DNA from: Phaeotremella fagi
Taxonomy: Eukaryota > Basidiomycota > Tremellomycetes > Tremellales > Phaeotremellaceae
Reading direction: 5' to 3'
Length of the DNA stretch: 64,000 nucleotides
Assembly: GCA_001599715.1 (NCBI GenBank)
Contig: BCHU01000003.1
Span: forward strand, 930,001 to 994,000
Shown: piece after piece, positions 12,082-20,236 of the stretch
How the letters are laid out: each line of letters opens with the position of its first letter
How positions within the stretch are numbered: position 1 is the first letter of the stretch
Program-made: the position numbers and the translations under genes
Notes under the pieces: generated by a model
What the model was told of the DNA's origin: nothing
Seen by the model: only the letters and a program-made list of their open reading frames with translations
The model's database searches: none

Positions 12082-12655
12082 CTAGAAATCATAAACATCT
12101 AAACCAGCACCACCTCTGTTACCAGCTCCAACATCACCATAAGCGTCATAAACACCAGCCCCACCAACACCAGTACCAAACGGTTGAACAACAGCCGCAT
12201 CAGGTCCCATTCCCATTTCGATATTTTTAGCCTGTTCAATAAACTGAGTCCTGACTTTGACTGTTTGAGCAATCAAAAGATGACACGCTCTTTTCAGTGC
12301 GTCTGCGGGATTACTGGTTTCGTCGGTTTGGATTTTAATGATGATATCGTTTTCTAAAGGATGGGGGACTTTGTAGCCTGCGAATAGGACTGAGGGGTCT
12401 AAAAGGAGTTGTCTGATGGGGGTGTCAGTTGTTTTCGAAGTAGAAGAACGGTAAACAACTGACGCTCGTATCATGTTTCCTAAGGTGTGGTCTTGTTTTC
12501 GTAATAGGATAGTAGCGGCATTAGGGATTTTGGGGTCTTCAGTGATCGTGAGTCTGAACATAAGATAAGTCGACTGCTGGAAGGGTTGGTATTGGAACTC
12601 ACGGTTTCTCATCATCTTGAAGTAACCAAGAATCAATTCTATTAGGTTGATTCAT
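12082..12655 (-). CDS. RPB11: RNA polymerase II core subunit RPB11
   Basis: Three exons: 12655-12603, 12553-12464 and 12412-12082, giving 157 residues. The protein starts MNQPNRIDSWLLQDDEKP and carries the RPB11 core: KIPNAATILLRKQDHTLGN, MIRAQLLLDPSVLFAGYKV, PHPLENDIIIKIQT and ADALKRACHLLIA. RPB11 pairs with RPB3 in the polymerase assembly platform. The second intron (12413-12463, 51 nt, opening GTCAGT) has no stop and a multiple-of-three length, so an unspliced reading shows a false 17-residue insertion; removing it restores RAQLLLDPSVLF, the form typical of the family. The tail after residue 115 is an extra Gly/Ala-rich segment of about 40 residues, since orthologues are near 117-120. Confidence 0.95.
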
Positions 12656-13198
12656 GATGAACTATCTGTGGAGAACCCTGTATCACTGTTAGCTATGAGT
12701 TCACAATGACCACAACTGTTTGATTTGGATTTGGATAGGGATTGATCAGGTATAGCACAAACTTGTCGGCAGAGACTGAATTCCAATTAATTTGTTTTTT
12801 GAGAACAAATGGTAAACGTCTTTTACGGGGATTGACAGATTAGGTTTGATTGTGTTCATCACTTCAAGAGGGGGTTTGGGATATTGGTCATGGGAGGAGG
12901 AGGAAGAGTGAGGTTGAATTGACTTACGATGTTGCTTGAATATGTTTTTTATGTTGATGATTTCCAAGAAACAGTTGTGGAAGAAATAGAATGCTGTATG
13001 CATAAATGGGGGGTGTAAATAGATTGGCGCTTTCGATGTGGCAGTGGCGAATTATTTGGAAATCACAATGTCTGCTGGTTCATACGCTGTATTAAACCAC
13101 CTCAATTGTACATCAATGTTCATCTAAACAAATCCTGCCCCGATCAATTGTATTTTTTTTCTCACTCATAATTACGAATACCTCATTCAAAATCATCA
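12656..13198. other. Intergenic region upstream of RPB11
   Basis: About 540 bp containing the RPB11 promoter and leader. A GTAAGT donor on the minus strand near 12926 could begin a leader intron, but the acceptor is uncertain. No gene is supported. Confidence 0.4.
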
Positions 13199-14067
13199 TC
13201 AGCTCTCATTTGCTTCAGTCTTTCCTCGTCCGTCGCCATTCTTGAGAGCAGATTGGGAAGGGGGTGCCGATCCTGTACAATCCAATGATATGATGTGAAC
13301 GAGTTTCTCACCCAAAACCTCTCTAGGTTGAATATAGCCCTGATATATCTTACAGTCATTGACATCAGAGTTACCTCTCATCCAAAGCCATTTACCGTAG
13401 GCATCGATCGCGTCTCTGAACAACGACAGTCAACGAGTAGCATGATTTGAGCCTGATAATAAAGAACCTACGCAACCTGCTCAGAATAACTCGTGATCCC
13501 AGAAATGAGATAAGGTTGTCGTAACCGGTCGATGAGTGTCGCTTCGTACTCTTTGTTTTGATCCTCGCTCTGTAGAGTGTATTGAGACCCGTTACCGAAG
13601 CTTATTGGGTGACGAACAACTTCAGGAGGTTGAGTCTCTTGTTTCGCCTCTCCAGAAATGGAAGCAGTTCTTTTCATGAGGTTTTCGTAGTGATAAATTG
13701 GGGTTTCGATTCGATCCATGTGGATGAATCCTCGGATATTTTCCCCTAATTCGACCAGAGCACTTTCTTCCTTTGAGGGAGTGACTTCTTTGAAACTGGG
13801 ATTGAAGCTGTAGGCGATAGCGATTTTGAATCAAATGAGTATTTTGCAGTGGCATTTACAGGCATGAAGTATGACTCACGATTCGATAGTGTTGTTTTCA
13901 AACCCTTCTGGGATGTTGATTGATTCTAAGTTGAAATTCTTCTCCAAGTCGTCGAAAGCCCTTCTAATGTAGCGCATCTGAAGAGTATACTCTGTATCTG
14001 AGAAATCGGTATCAGGGACACCCATTTGGATGGTATAAAGGTTGTTATCGGTGGTGGCGATAGGCAT
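13199..14067 (-). CDS. Unrecognised ~235-residue protein
   Basis: A multi-exon gene reading MPIATTDNNLYTIQMG at the start, joined IES/FNPSFKEVTPS across the first intron (donor GTGAGTCATAC), then SEQVA/DAIDAYGKWLWM across the second, and VLG/SAPPSQSALK across a 39-nt third intron, ending TEANES-stop at 13199. It is acidic and soluble-looking, with no signal peptide, membrane segment or known motif. It is divergent from the gene at 14631 with a 560-bp shared upstream region, and lies at the edge of an island of unrecognised genes between RPB11 and the isoaspartyl methyltransferase. I do not recognise it. An alternative C-terminus ending at 13183 does not keep the frame. Confidence 0.6.
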
Positions 14068-14630
14068 GATGTGAAAAGATTACGGGGGTTCAATAAGGTT
14101 GGTAAACAAAAATTGGAAAGTGGGAAGAAAGAAAATAATAGATAAATTCAAAAACTAATCTCTTTACGTGGAGCAAAGGTCGAAGACTCCGACTTCCATC
14201 CATTTGAAAGGATTCTTGAAAGGATGTTTAAATTGAATGCAGCTCAGAATGATTGGTAAGATGACGAAATGGTGTTTTTTTACTTTGAGAATTCTTATTA
14301 ATTATTGCACCAAATTATTGATATACTGTACCAGTGCATTGCCTAACACATTTCTGGCTAAGTGTTACCCAAAAAACATATTCATTCTTGTTATCCCATT
14401 CGAACACCATCTCCAAGATTGTTTAACTGTCTCCCTCTCCCCCTCTAAGCATATAATTTCAAAAGACGTCTACGAGCTCCTCTTCCTTCCTTTTTAACCA
14501 CTCTTTTGTTCTTATTTTATTCAGTAAGCTTTCTTTCAAGAGAGCCTGCAAGTGAGGATATCATTAGGATAATTCAACATTCTTCCTCCCCTTTTCTTTT
14601 TCATCGAAACTTCTATCAATCATTTTCAAG
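14068..14630. promoter_or_regulatory. Divergent promoter between two unrecognised genes
   Basis: No coding sequence is supported. There is a TACTGTA at 14324 and a long pyrimidine-rich tract just before the ATG at 14631, usual for strong fungal promoters. Confidence 0.5.
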
Positions 14631-15383
14631 ATGTCTAATCGTGGTGTCATACATAGTTTGACTTCTGACGACGGTGCTCTCTCGGAAGACGATTCTTTAG
14701 ATTCCGGTACTGTCGCTTCTAATCCTTGGTCTAAGGTTCATTCTTCAGTCTTATCAGAGACCGAATTCACCCGTTCCGAAAATCAAGATCAAGACAATCA
14801 AGAAGAAGATGTTCAGATTCATGTTAATATGCTAGAGGCAGTGCCATCAGCAAGCCTTGCAACCAAAGTTGAAGATGGTAAAACAATCTACTATCTCGCT
14901 CACGATCTTGGCGGCGTTGAAGATCCTGCTTTACTTCTTGTCCCAAATTATCGCACAACACTGAGAAAGGTTATAAACAGTATTCATTCTTCTTTTTCTT
15001 CTGGTAGAATAGAACTCCCGACTTCGAGTGAAGATCAAGAAATTGTGTTCCCCATGTTGAAAAAGAACTTGATGGAGTTTATCCATCACATCAACAGTAC
15101 GTACCAAGAAGAAACAATAAATCATGATCTCTCAGTCAACGGGCTCTTACTGTATGCTGGAGGCTCCTCAGTCGCTATGCCAGGGTTAAATTATCCGTAT
15201 AAAGTCAACGAAGGCTTCAACCTCACGCTCCCCGACGTCGACGTTCCCATTGCAACCACTGATAGTATAATTGTGAAGCGTGCTGATTACCAGCTTTGGG
15301 GTGGCTGGTCTTATTGTTGGACAGCAGTATTGTCAGCTCCTGAAGGTACGATCAGTTTTCCTGCCCTTGATAACGGTGGATGA
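14631..15383 (+). CDS. Unrecognised acidic protein, C-terminus uncertain
   Basis: An ATG after a CT-rich leader opens a 250-codon frame (MSNRGVIHSLTSDDGALSED) ending FPALDNGG-stop. The N-terminal 65 residues are acidic and disordered; the rest looks folded (KTIYYLAHDLGGVEDPALLL, FVP-like strands, QLWGGWSYCWTAVLS near the end). No family is recognised. A possible last intron runs from GTACGATC at 15346 to TTAG at 15422; with it the frame would continue DILTMKKMRILVLYD and stop at 15514 instead. Codon use resembles its neighbours, so there is no sign of recent foreign origin. It is the only plus-strand member of this accessory island. Confidence 0.55.
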   Translation: MSNRGVIHSLTSDDGALSEDDSLDSGTVASNPWSKVHSSVLSETEFTRSENQDQDNQEEDVQIHVNMLEAVPSASLATKVEDGKTIYYLAHDLGGVEDPALLLVPNYRTTLRKVINSIHSSFSSGRIELPTSSEDQEIVFPMLKKNLMEFIHHINSTYQEETINHDLSVNGLLLYAGGSSVAMPGLNYPYKVNEGFNLTLPDVDVPIATTDSIIVKRADYQLWGGWSYCWTAVLSAPEGTISFPALDNGG

Positions 15384-15853
15384 GATTTTGGGCCAGAAGC
15401 TGTAGTGGTTTGTGGAGGTTAGATATTTTGACTATGAAGAAGATGAGAATTTTGGTATTGTATGACTACCAAGACGAAAGAATAGACTTTCTTCACGATC
15501 ACCTGTGGCCTTAAATGTACTGATGAACTCACCTTCTAAACATTCTGCTCGAGAATTAGTAGCACAGTTTTTAGCAAGACCCAGAAGTGCTACTGCAGGA
15601 GCAAAAGGGAAATCCTTTCTTCAAACTCGGTGTGGGTGACAAGATCCCAGCACAAATTACACTGCTGCATTTATCCCAATTTTCTCCCTTCCCACATATA
15701 GAGCAGGAGGATCTGAGCAGAAATCGTGTTATCGTTTTGCAGATGAATATGCATACTGTACTCTACACTTGTAAACCTCTCCTTTCAAGACCAAACAAAC
15801 TCTCCTTTCTCCCCGTACCAACCCGCCCAAATCGAATATTTCTGATTACTATT
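15384..15853. other. Intergenic region in the accessory island
   Basis: About 470 bp with no firm gene. It may contain the last exon of the upstream gene (15423-15514). A TACTGTA lies at 15754. Confidence 0.4.
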
Positions 15854-16330
15854 TTATCCCATCCAAGTACAGTAATCACTTAACAACCGAACCTTGTCGC
15901 CCGTAGCCCGAGAAATACTGATCAACTCTGCCTTAGGATCTTTTCCTTCGCTCTTTGTGGAATAATCTTTAGCAAGCTCTAAAATCGATCTAGCAAAAAT
16001 CAAAGGAAAGATTTGTTCTCCGAAGGCTGTGTTGGTGATGAGTTCTGAGCCCCAATCCTCTAGATCTTTGGTGATGTTTTTGTAGACCTTGTTTTTGAGA
16101 CGCCGATCGAATTCTCGTTTTATAACGAATTCTCCGTTCTCTTCTGTTGTGGGGAGGGTGACATTCGGTGGATACTGGATCTGTATGCGACTGTCGTATT
16201 CGATAACCTTAAATTGACTCATGAAATTTTCTTTACTTTCTTTGGTCCATTTACTTGGATCGTCTAAATGGGATGCCCATGACCAGTTTTTTTGACTGCC
16301 GGTTATCTCTGAAACATATTGAGCTGGCAT
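15854..16330 (-). CDS. Tandem family A member 1, unknown function
   Basis: A single-exon gene of 158 codons, MPAQYVSEITGS to CTWMG-stop. It shares with the next two minus-strand genes the blocks WASHLDDPSKWTKESKENF near the N-terminus, YPPNVTLP in the middle, and a C-terminal FPLIFARSILELAKDY. It keeps the ISRATGD motif near the end that member 2 shows as ISNAVGD. There is no signal peptide, membrane helix or recognised fold, so it is probably a small cytosolic protein. It lies 319 bp from member 2 in the same orientation. Confidence 0.7.
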   Translation of the reverse strand: MPAQYVSEITGSQKNWSWASHLDDPSKWTKESKENFMSQFKVIEYDSRIQIQYPPNVTLPTTEENGEFVIKREFDRRLKNKVYKNITKDLEDWGSELITNTAFGEQIFPLIFARSILELAKDYSTKSEGKDPKAELISISRATGDKVRLLSDYCTWMG

Positions 16331-16649
16331 GCTGGAACCTGATTATTGAAGTAGAGTTGAAATGAATTATGAGAAAGTGAAGGAGAGAAAATGAAAATCG
16401 GGAAGGCGAGTAACGACTTATGTGCAGCCTGTGTTCTGAAACATACTGCATACAAAGGAGGATAAATTTCCCCAGGGATTCAATGGAACTGTTTCCTATC
16501 CAGTATATTTGTTTTCTTGTCATATCATTGTTACTCTCAGCAAAAAGCTCTATGAATGTACTGGTACTACCTCTCAGCACAAAACCTTCTCAAAGGTTCC
16601 AGTCCACTTCCCTGTTTCCTTGAATTCTAGATCAACCACTGCCCACCGT
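16331..16649. other. Spacer between family A members 1 and 2
   Basis: About 320 bp. No gene is supported. A minus-strand stretch reading MQYVSE resembles the start of member 1 (AQYVSE) and could be a chance match or a remnant of an extra copy. Confidence 0.3.
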
Positions 16650-17147
16650 TCAATACCAATGATAACCGAAGCCAAGATGTTGTGTATCACCGACAGCGTT
16701 AGAGATCTCGACATGCCTGGGAGACCGCGTTAAATTGATATCTTCCGAATCATTGAAATATTCTTTAGCGATATCTGAAACCGATTTGGCGAAAATTATC
16801 GGGAAGTAGATTTGAGCAAACCTTTTAGCTGTGACCTTTTCGGTACCCCAGTTACTGACCACATGTCTGGTGTTGAGAATTATCTTATCCTCAAGTATAT
16901 CATCAAAAGTTTGAATGGTGTATTGAGGTTGAGTAGTATCACCGCTGGATATCGGTAGTTCTAACTTGGCTGGATATTCGACCATGATCCCAGTTCCAGC
17001 ATCAGTGACTATGAATGATTTCAAAAACTTCTGTCTACTCTCATTCGTCCACTTTCCAGGGTGATCTAGGCGTGAAGCCCATTCATAACTGTTATTAGTT
17101 TTGACGATTTCTCGAATGGACTTGTGTTGATGAGTGAAGCCAGACAT
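16650..17147 (-). CDS. Tandem family A member 2, unknown function
   Basis: A single-exon gene of 165 codons from MSGFTHQHKSIREIV to GFGYHWY-stop. Family blocks are YEWASRLDHPGKWTNESRQ, VEYPAKLELP, the WGTEKVTAKRF segment and IYFPIIFAKSVSDIAKEYF. Divergence from members 1 and 3 is considerable outside these blocks, so the duplications are not recent. Function is unknown. The conserved tryptophans and the aromatic FPxIFAxS block look structural rather than catalytic. Confidence 0.7.
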   Translation of the reverse strand: MSGFTHQHKSIREIVKTNNSYEWASRLDHPGKWTNESRQKFLKSFIVTDAGTGIMVEYPAKLELPISSGDTTQPQYTIQTFDDILEDKIILNTRHVVSNWGTEKVTAKRFAQIYFPIIFAKSVSDIAKEYFNDSEDINLTRSPRHVEISNAVGDTQHLGFGYHWY

Positions 17148-17647
17148 TTTGTTTGCGATTTAGTCTGTGAGATGTAAATGTGCTTCAAGGGGGATTACAG
17201 TAGATAGCAATCCCTATGAGACTTGCCCGATTCCTGAGAAGGCGGTGTGATCAAAGGATTTCCCAAATTTTGCATTGAACAATGTCATAAAGGAAAGAAT
17301 AACTCAAACTCCGAAGAGTTTTTGTCGAGCACTGCTTTGATGATGATTATGGTGGACACTTTGAGGATGACGGAAAGAATTATCTCCTCATTGATCATGT
17401 CACGAATCAAAACTTAAAACAAGCGCAACGTCCTTGGCTAAAAGGCTGGATACTCGAGGTCTGACCATTAGACTTAGAGTCGTATTATAACCATGGCAGA
17501 TCAGATATTTAAATATATAATCAATAGCTATGTATTCTATGTATTCTCAAAAACATCAACTTCCTTCCTCATCTGACAAGACACAACAATATATACTTTT
17601 GACTAATCAACTTCTTTCTGCCATAGTTACGAAACAGAAATCCACTT
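17148..17647. other. Spacer between family A members 2 and 3
   Basis: About 500 bp, AT-rich, with TACAGTA at 17196 and a TATA-rich stretch near 17505-17520. Nothing coding is supported. Confidence 0.4.
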
Positions 17648-18139
17648 CTACCCATCAGTAGGTCTCAATGACTTAAATGAAAGACTTTTTACGTCAATCA
17701 TCATTTTAGAGATATCAATTGGCATCCCGAACTCATCTTCATCCTCAAAATATTCATCCTCATCTACCCTCTTGGCATAAACTTTCATCGATCTAGCGAA
17801 AACGAGCGGGAAATAGTCGTTGGTGAAAGTTTCGACCGAAAGCTTCTCCTTGCCCTTCCAATTCAACAGATCGGACATGATGCTCTCTTGAAGCTGAAAG
17901 TCGACACCTTCATCACGCGGGTTAAGGGTGTATTGCTTTGAGTTTTCTGTTTGGGGGAGTTCCAACGAACTTGGAATAATGATGAGAATGGAACTATTTT
18001 CATCTGAGGTGGTGGATGTGAATGATTTCTTGAACTTTTCTCTACTTTCATCTGTCCACTTGTTCTCGTCGTCTAAATGGGAGGCCCAATCTGGACCCCC
18101 TTCTGATTCGTTGATCTCGGAGATGAATTTGGCTGACAT
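17648..18139 (-). CDS. Tandem family A member 3, unknown function
   Basis: A single-exon gene starting at the internal ATG (MSAKFISEINESEGG), chosen because it aligns with the starts of the other members; the longer frame from 18199 adds 20 unmatched residues. Blocks shared with the family are PDWASHLDDENKWTDESREK, PSSLELPQT, ETFTNDYFPLVFARSMKVYA. An acidic insert (DEDEYFEDEDEF) follows the last block and is absent from the others. Unknown function. Confidence 0.7.
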   Translation of the reverse strand: MSAKFISEINESEGGPDWASHLDDENKWTDESREKFKKSFTSTTSDENSSILIIIPSSLELPQTENSKQYTLNPRDEGVDFQLQESIMSDLLNWKGKEKLSVETFTNDYFPLVFARSMKVYAKRVDEDEYFEDEDEFGMPIDISKMMIDVKSLSFKSLRPTDG

Positions 18140-18975
18140 TAAGACTGTGTTAATCCAAAGACCGAGATTTAATGACTTGAAGAAGAAAAGACACCCCAAA
18201 GTACAAGGGTGTGATATATGTCAGATCGTCGAAGCCCTGGAGGACTTTGAAATCGATGACATTGTTTCCACGTCATTCCATAAGATCTCACCTTTCATTT
18301 CGTTCTCACCAGAAACTACCCCGTCAATCGTACGAAACTCTCATGTCGTCATTTCGAGAAGACATGGGCAGTCCCTTTCTAGTTTTGGAACGTTGTTGTT
18401 TTCTGAAGAATTTCATGTGCATTGTTGACAATGTTTCCTTGTCATTCCATGAAGGTCACCTTTCATTTTCGTGTTCACCAGAAATTACTCCGTCAATCGT
18501 ACGAAACTCTCATGTCGTCATTTCGACAAGACATGTGCAGTTCCTTTTTAGTTGTGGAACGTATTTTGTTTTCCAGAGAATTCCATGTGATTTACGATAA
18601 TGAAGTAGAACATTGAATACAACGCATTGGATATTATAGAAGTGCTACCATTGGAGTGGTCAGTGGGGGTGGAATAAAGGAAAAGACAAACCAGTATGGT
18701 GGCATACAGTGTACTGGTCTTTTGTTTGCGATTGCCAACAAAATCGAGATGCCACTTTGACCAAAACGAGAAAGTCTAATACCGCAATTCTCCGTGTGAT
18801 CTTTAAGTGAGTACTCCGAGTCTTCCACTTGAAAGTGGAGGTTGATCACCTGCATCAATGCATTGGCATTGATTTGGACTCAAGACATTATCGACGACTA
18901 ATACTCCATATCAAGATTCCTCCCTTATCATCACTTCTACGACCTGGGATCACCTCTTCTCGAGGATTATTCAAA
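18140..18975. promoter_or_regulatory. Intergenic region between family A member 3 and the isoaspartyl methyltransferase
   Basis: About 840 bp upstream of both divergent genes. It contains a large tandem repeat (separate entry). No gene is supported; the apparent frames inside the repeat owe their length to the duplication. Confidence 0.5.
18258..18598. repeat. Two-copy direct tandem repeat, unit about 169 bp
   Basis: Copy 1 is 18258-18426 and copy 2 is 18427-18598. Each opens GACAwTGTTTCC and contains CCGTCAATCGTACGAAACTC and TCATGTCGTCATTTCGA at the same spacing. The copies are clearly alike but no longer identical, so the duplication is not very recent. It lies upstream of family A member 3 in the promoter interval. 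Confidence 0.85.
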
Positions 18976-20159
18976 ATGGCTTGGAGATGTAGTGGGAGTA
19001 CCAACGATGAGGTGGGTGTCACAGCTAAATTGCCATCGAGTTTGGTGAATGAGCTGAACTGACATTTTCCAGCTAATCGATAATCTACTTTCCAATAACC
19101 TAATAACATCAAGTCTAGTAGCGGAGGTAGGAATTCACTCCTCCGATTCCATTTACCGCATCGACTACTGACATACAACTTTTAGGCAATGCGTAAAGTC
19201 GACAGAAAGAATTACGTCCCAAACCCATCATTCGCCTACGAAGATTCACCACAGTAAGTAAACCCCTGCCCCCCTTTTGTTCATACAATGAAAGAAAAGG
19301 AAGACGTATAGGATTCAACGCCACAATCTCAGCTCCACATATGCATGCCCACGCCTGTGAGAATCTATTGGAACATATCAAAACAGCCGAAAGAAGTCGG
19401 GGGAGGATATTGGATGTCGGTAGTGGATCTGGTTATTGTCAGTCATTATCCTTCTATATCAAGGCATTCTGACTGAACCGAATGTTCTGTACAGTGACAG
19501 CAGTTTTTCATCATCTCGCACCCAACGCTAAAGTCATCGGTATAGACCACCTCAAGGGATTAACTGAGCTTTCGTGTAATAACCTCCAAAAAGATGGGAT
19601 CGGATTTGGCGACGGAGAGAGAGTTGAGATTGTATTGGGAGATGGTCGATTAGGTAGGTTATCCTTTGCTTCTCTTTTTGGGGCATGGTTAACCTATACT
19701 TATCTAGGATCACCTGAAAATGGTACGTCCTCTAGACCACTGCTAGAAATAGTTGTTGATCTCACCAAAGCACCGTTCGATGTCATTCATGTTGGCGCTG
19801 CAGCTCCCGAAATCCCCCAAACGCTTGTAGATCAAGTAAGCTGTTTTCTAGGTGATATGAAAAAAATAGCTGACTGAAATTCTTAGTTGGCGAAACCGGG
19901 TAGAATGTTTATACCAGTCGGAGCTGAGCATCAGGGTACGATTGTTTTCATATTATTCGGACGCTGTCGTTGATCTGGCCATGTAGATATTTGGCAGATT
20001 GATAAATCCGTTTCTGGCGAGATTACCCGTCAAAAATTATTTGGTGTCATGGTATGTTCTTTGCATTGTTATGACCTCATTCGCTGTCGCTGACTTTGAC
20101 TGAAAAATTATTCTTAGTATGTTCCGTTAACAGACAGTCGTAGTCAGTGGTCAGATTGA
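18976..20159 (+). CDS. PCMT1: Protein-L-isoaspartate O-methyltransferase
   Basis: This enzyme uses S-adenosylmethionine to methylate isoaspartate in damaged proteins and so starts their repair. Nine or so tiny exons: [77 protein letters not shown] and so on, ending [12 protein letters not shown]. Motif I is [13 protein letters not shown], the acidic loop is [11 protein letters not shown], and the substrate loop [14 protein letters not shown] is intact; [27 protein letters not shown] is the post-core block. The intron after SPQ closes at GGAAG, because only that keeps the [10 protein letters not shown] frame. The gene converges on TRAPPC11 with only 77 bp between stop codons. Confidence 0.95.
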
Positions 20160-20236
20160 GTGTTTGTCCGAGATCCATTGTATTCTTCTACATTGTAAAG
20201 TGATTGTACAAATGACAAGATGTATCACACTGTTAT

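Noticed and set aside
12413..12463. 17-residue insertion in RPB11
   Set aside because: It is an in-frame intron; removing it restores the conserved family sequence.
12746..13003. Minus-strand frame starting MHTAFYFFHNC upstream of RPB11
   Set aside because: It contains a GTAAGT donor, shows no recognised motif, and fits a leader or spacer better than a gene.
13183..13365. Alternative C-terminus of the unknown minus-strand gene (ending RADDDFE)
   Set aside because: No splice combination joins it in frame to the preceding exon; the SAPPSQSALK frame does.
16251..16580. Minus-strand frame with MQYVSE between family A members 1 and 2
   Set aside because: Only six residues resemble a family A start; the rest does not match, so a chance resemblance or a decayed fragment at most.
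18211..18616. Overlapping plus-strand frames in the 18.2-18.6 kb repeat
   Set aside because: They exist twice only because the 169-bp unit is duplicated; no family match and no clear start.
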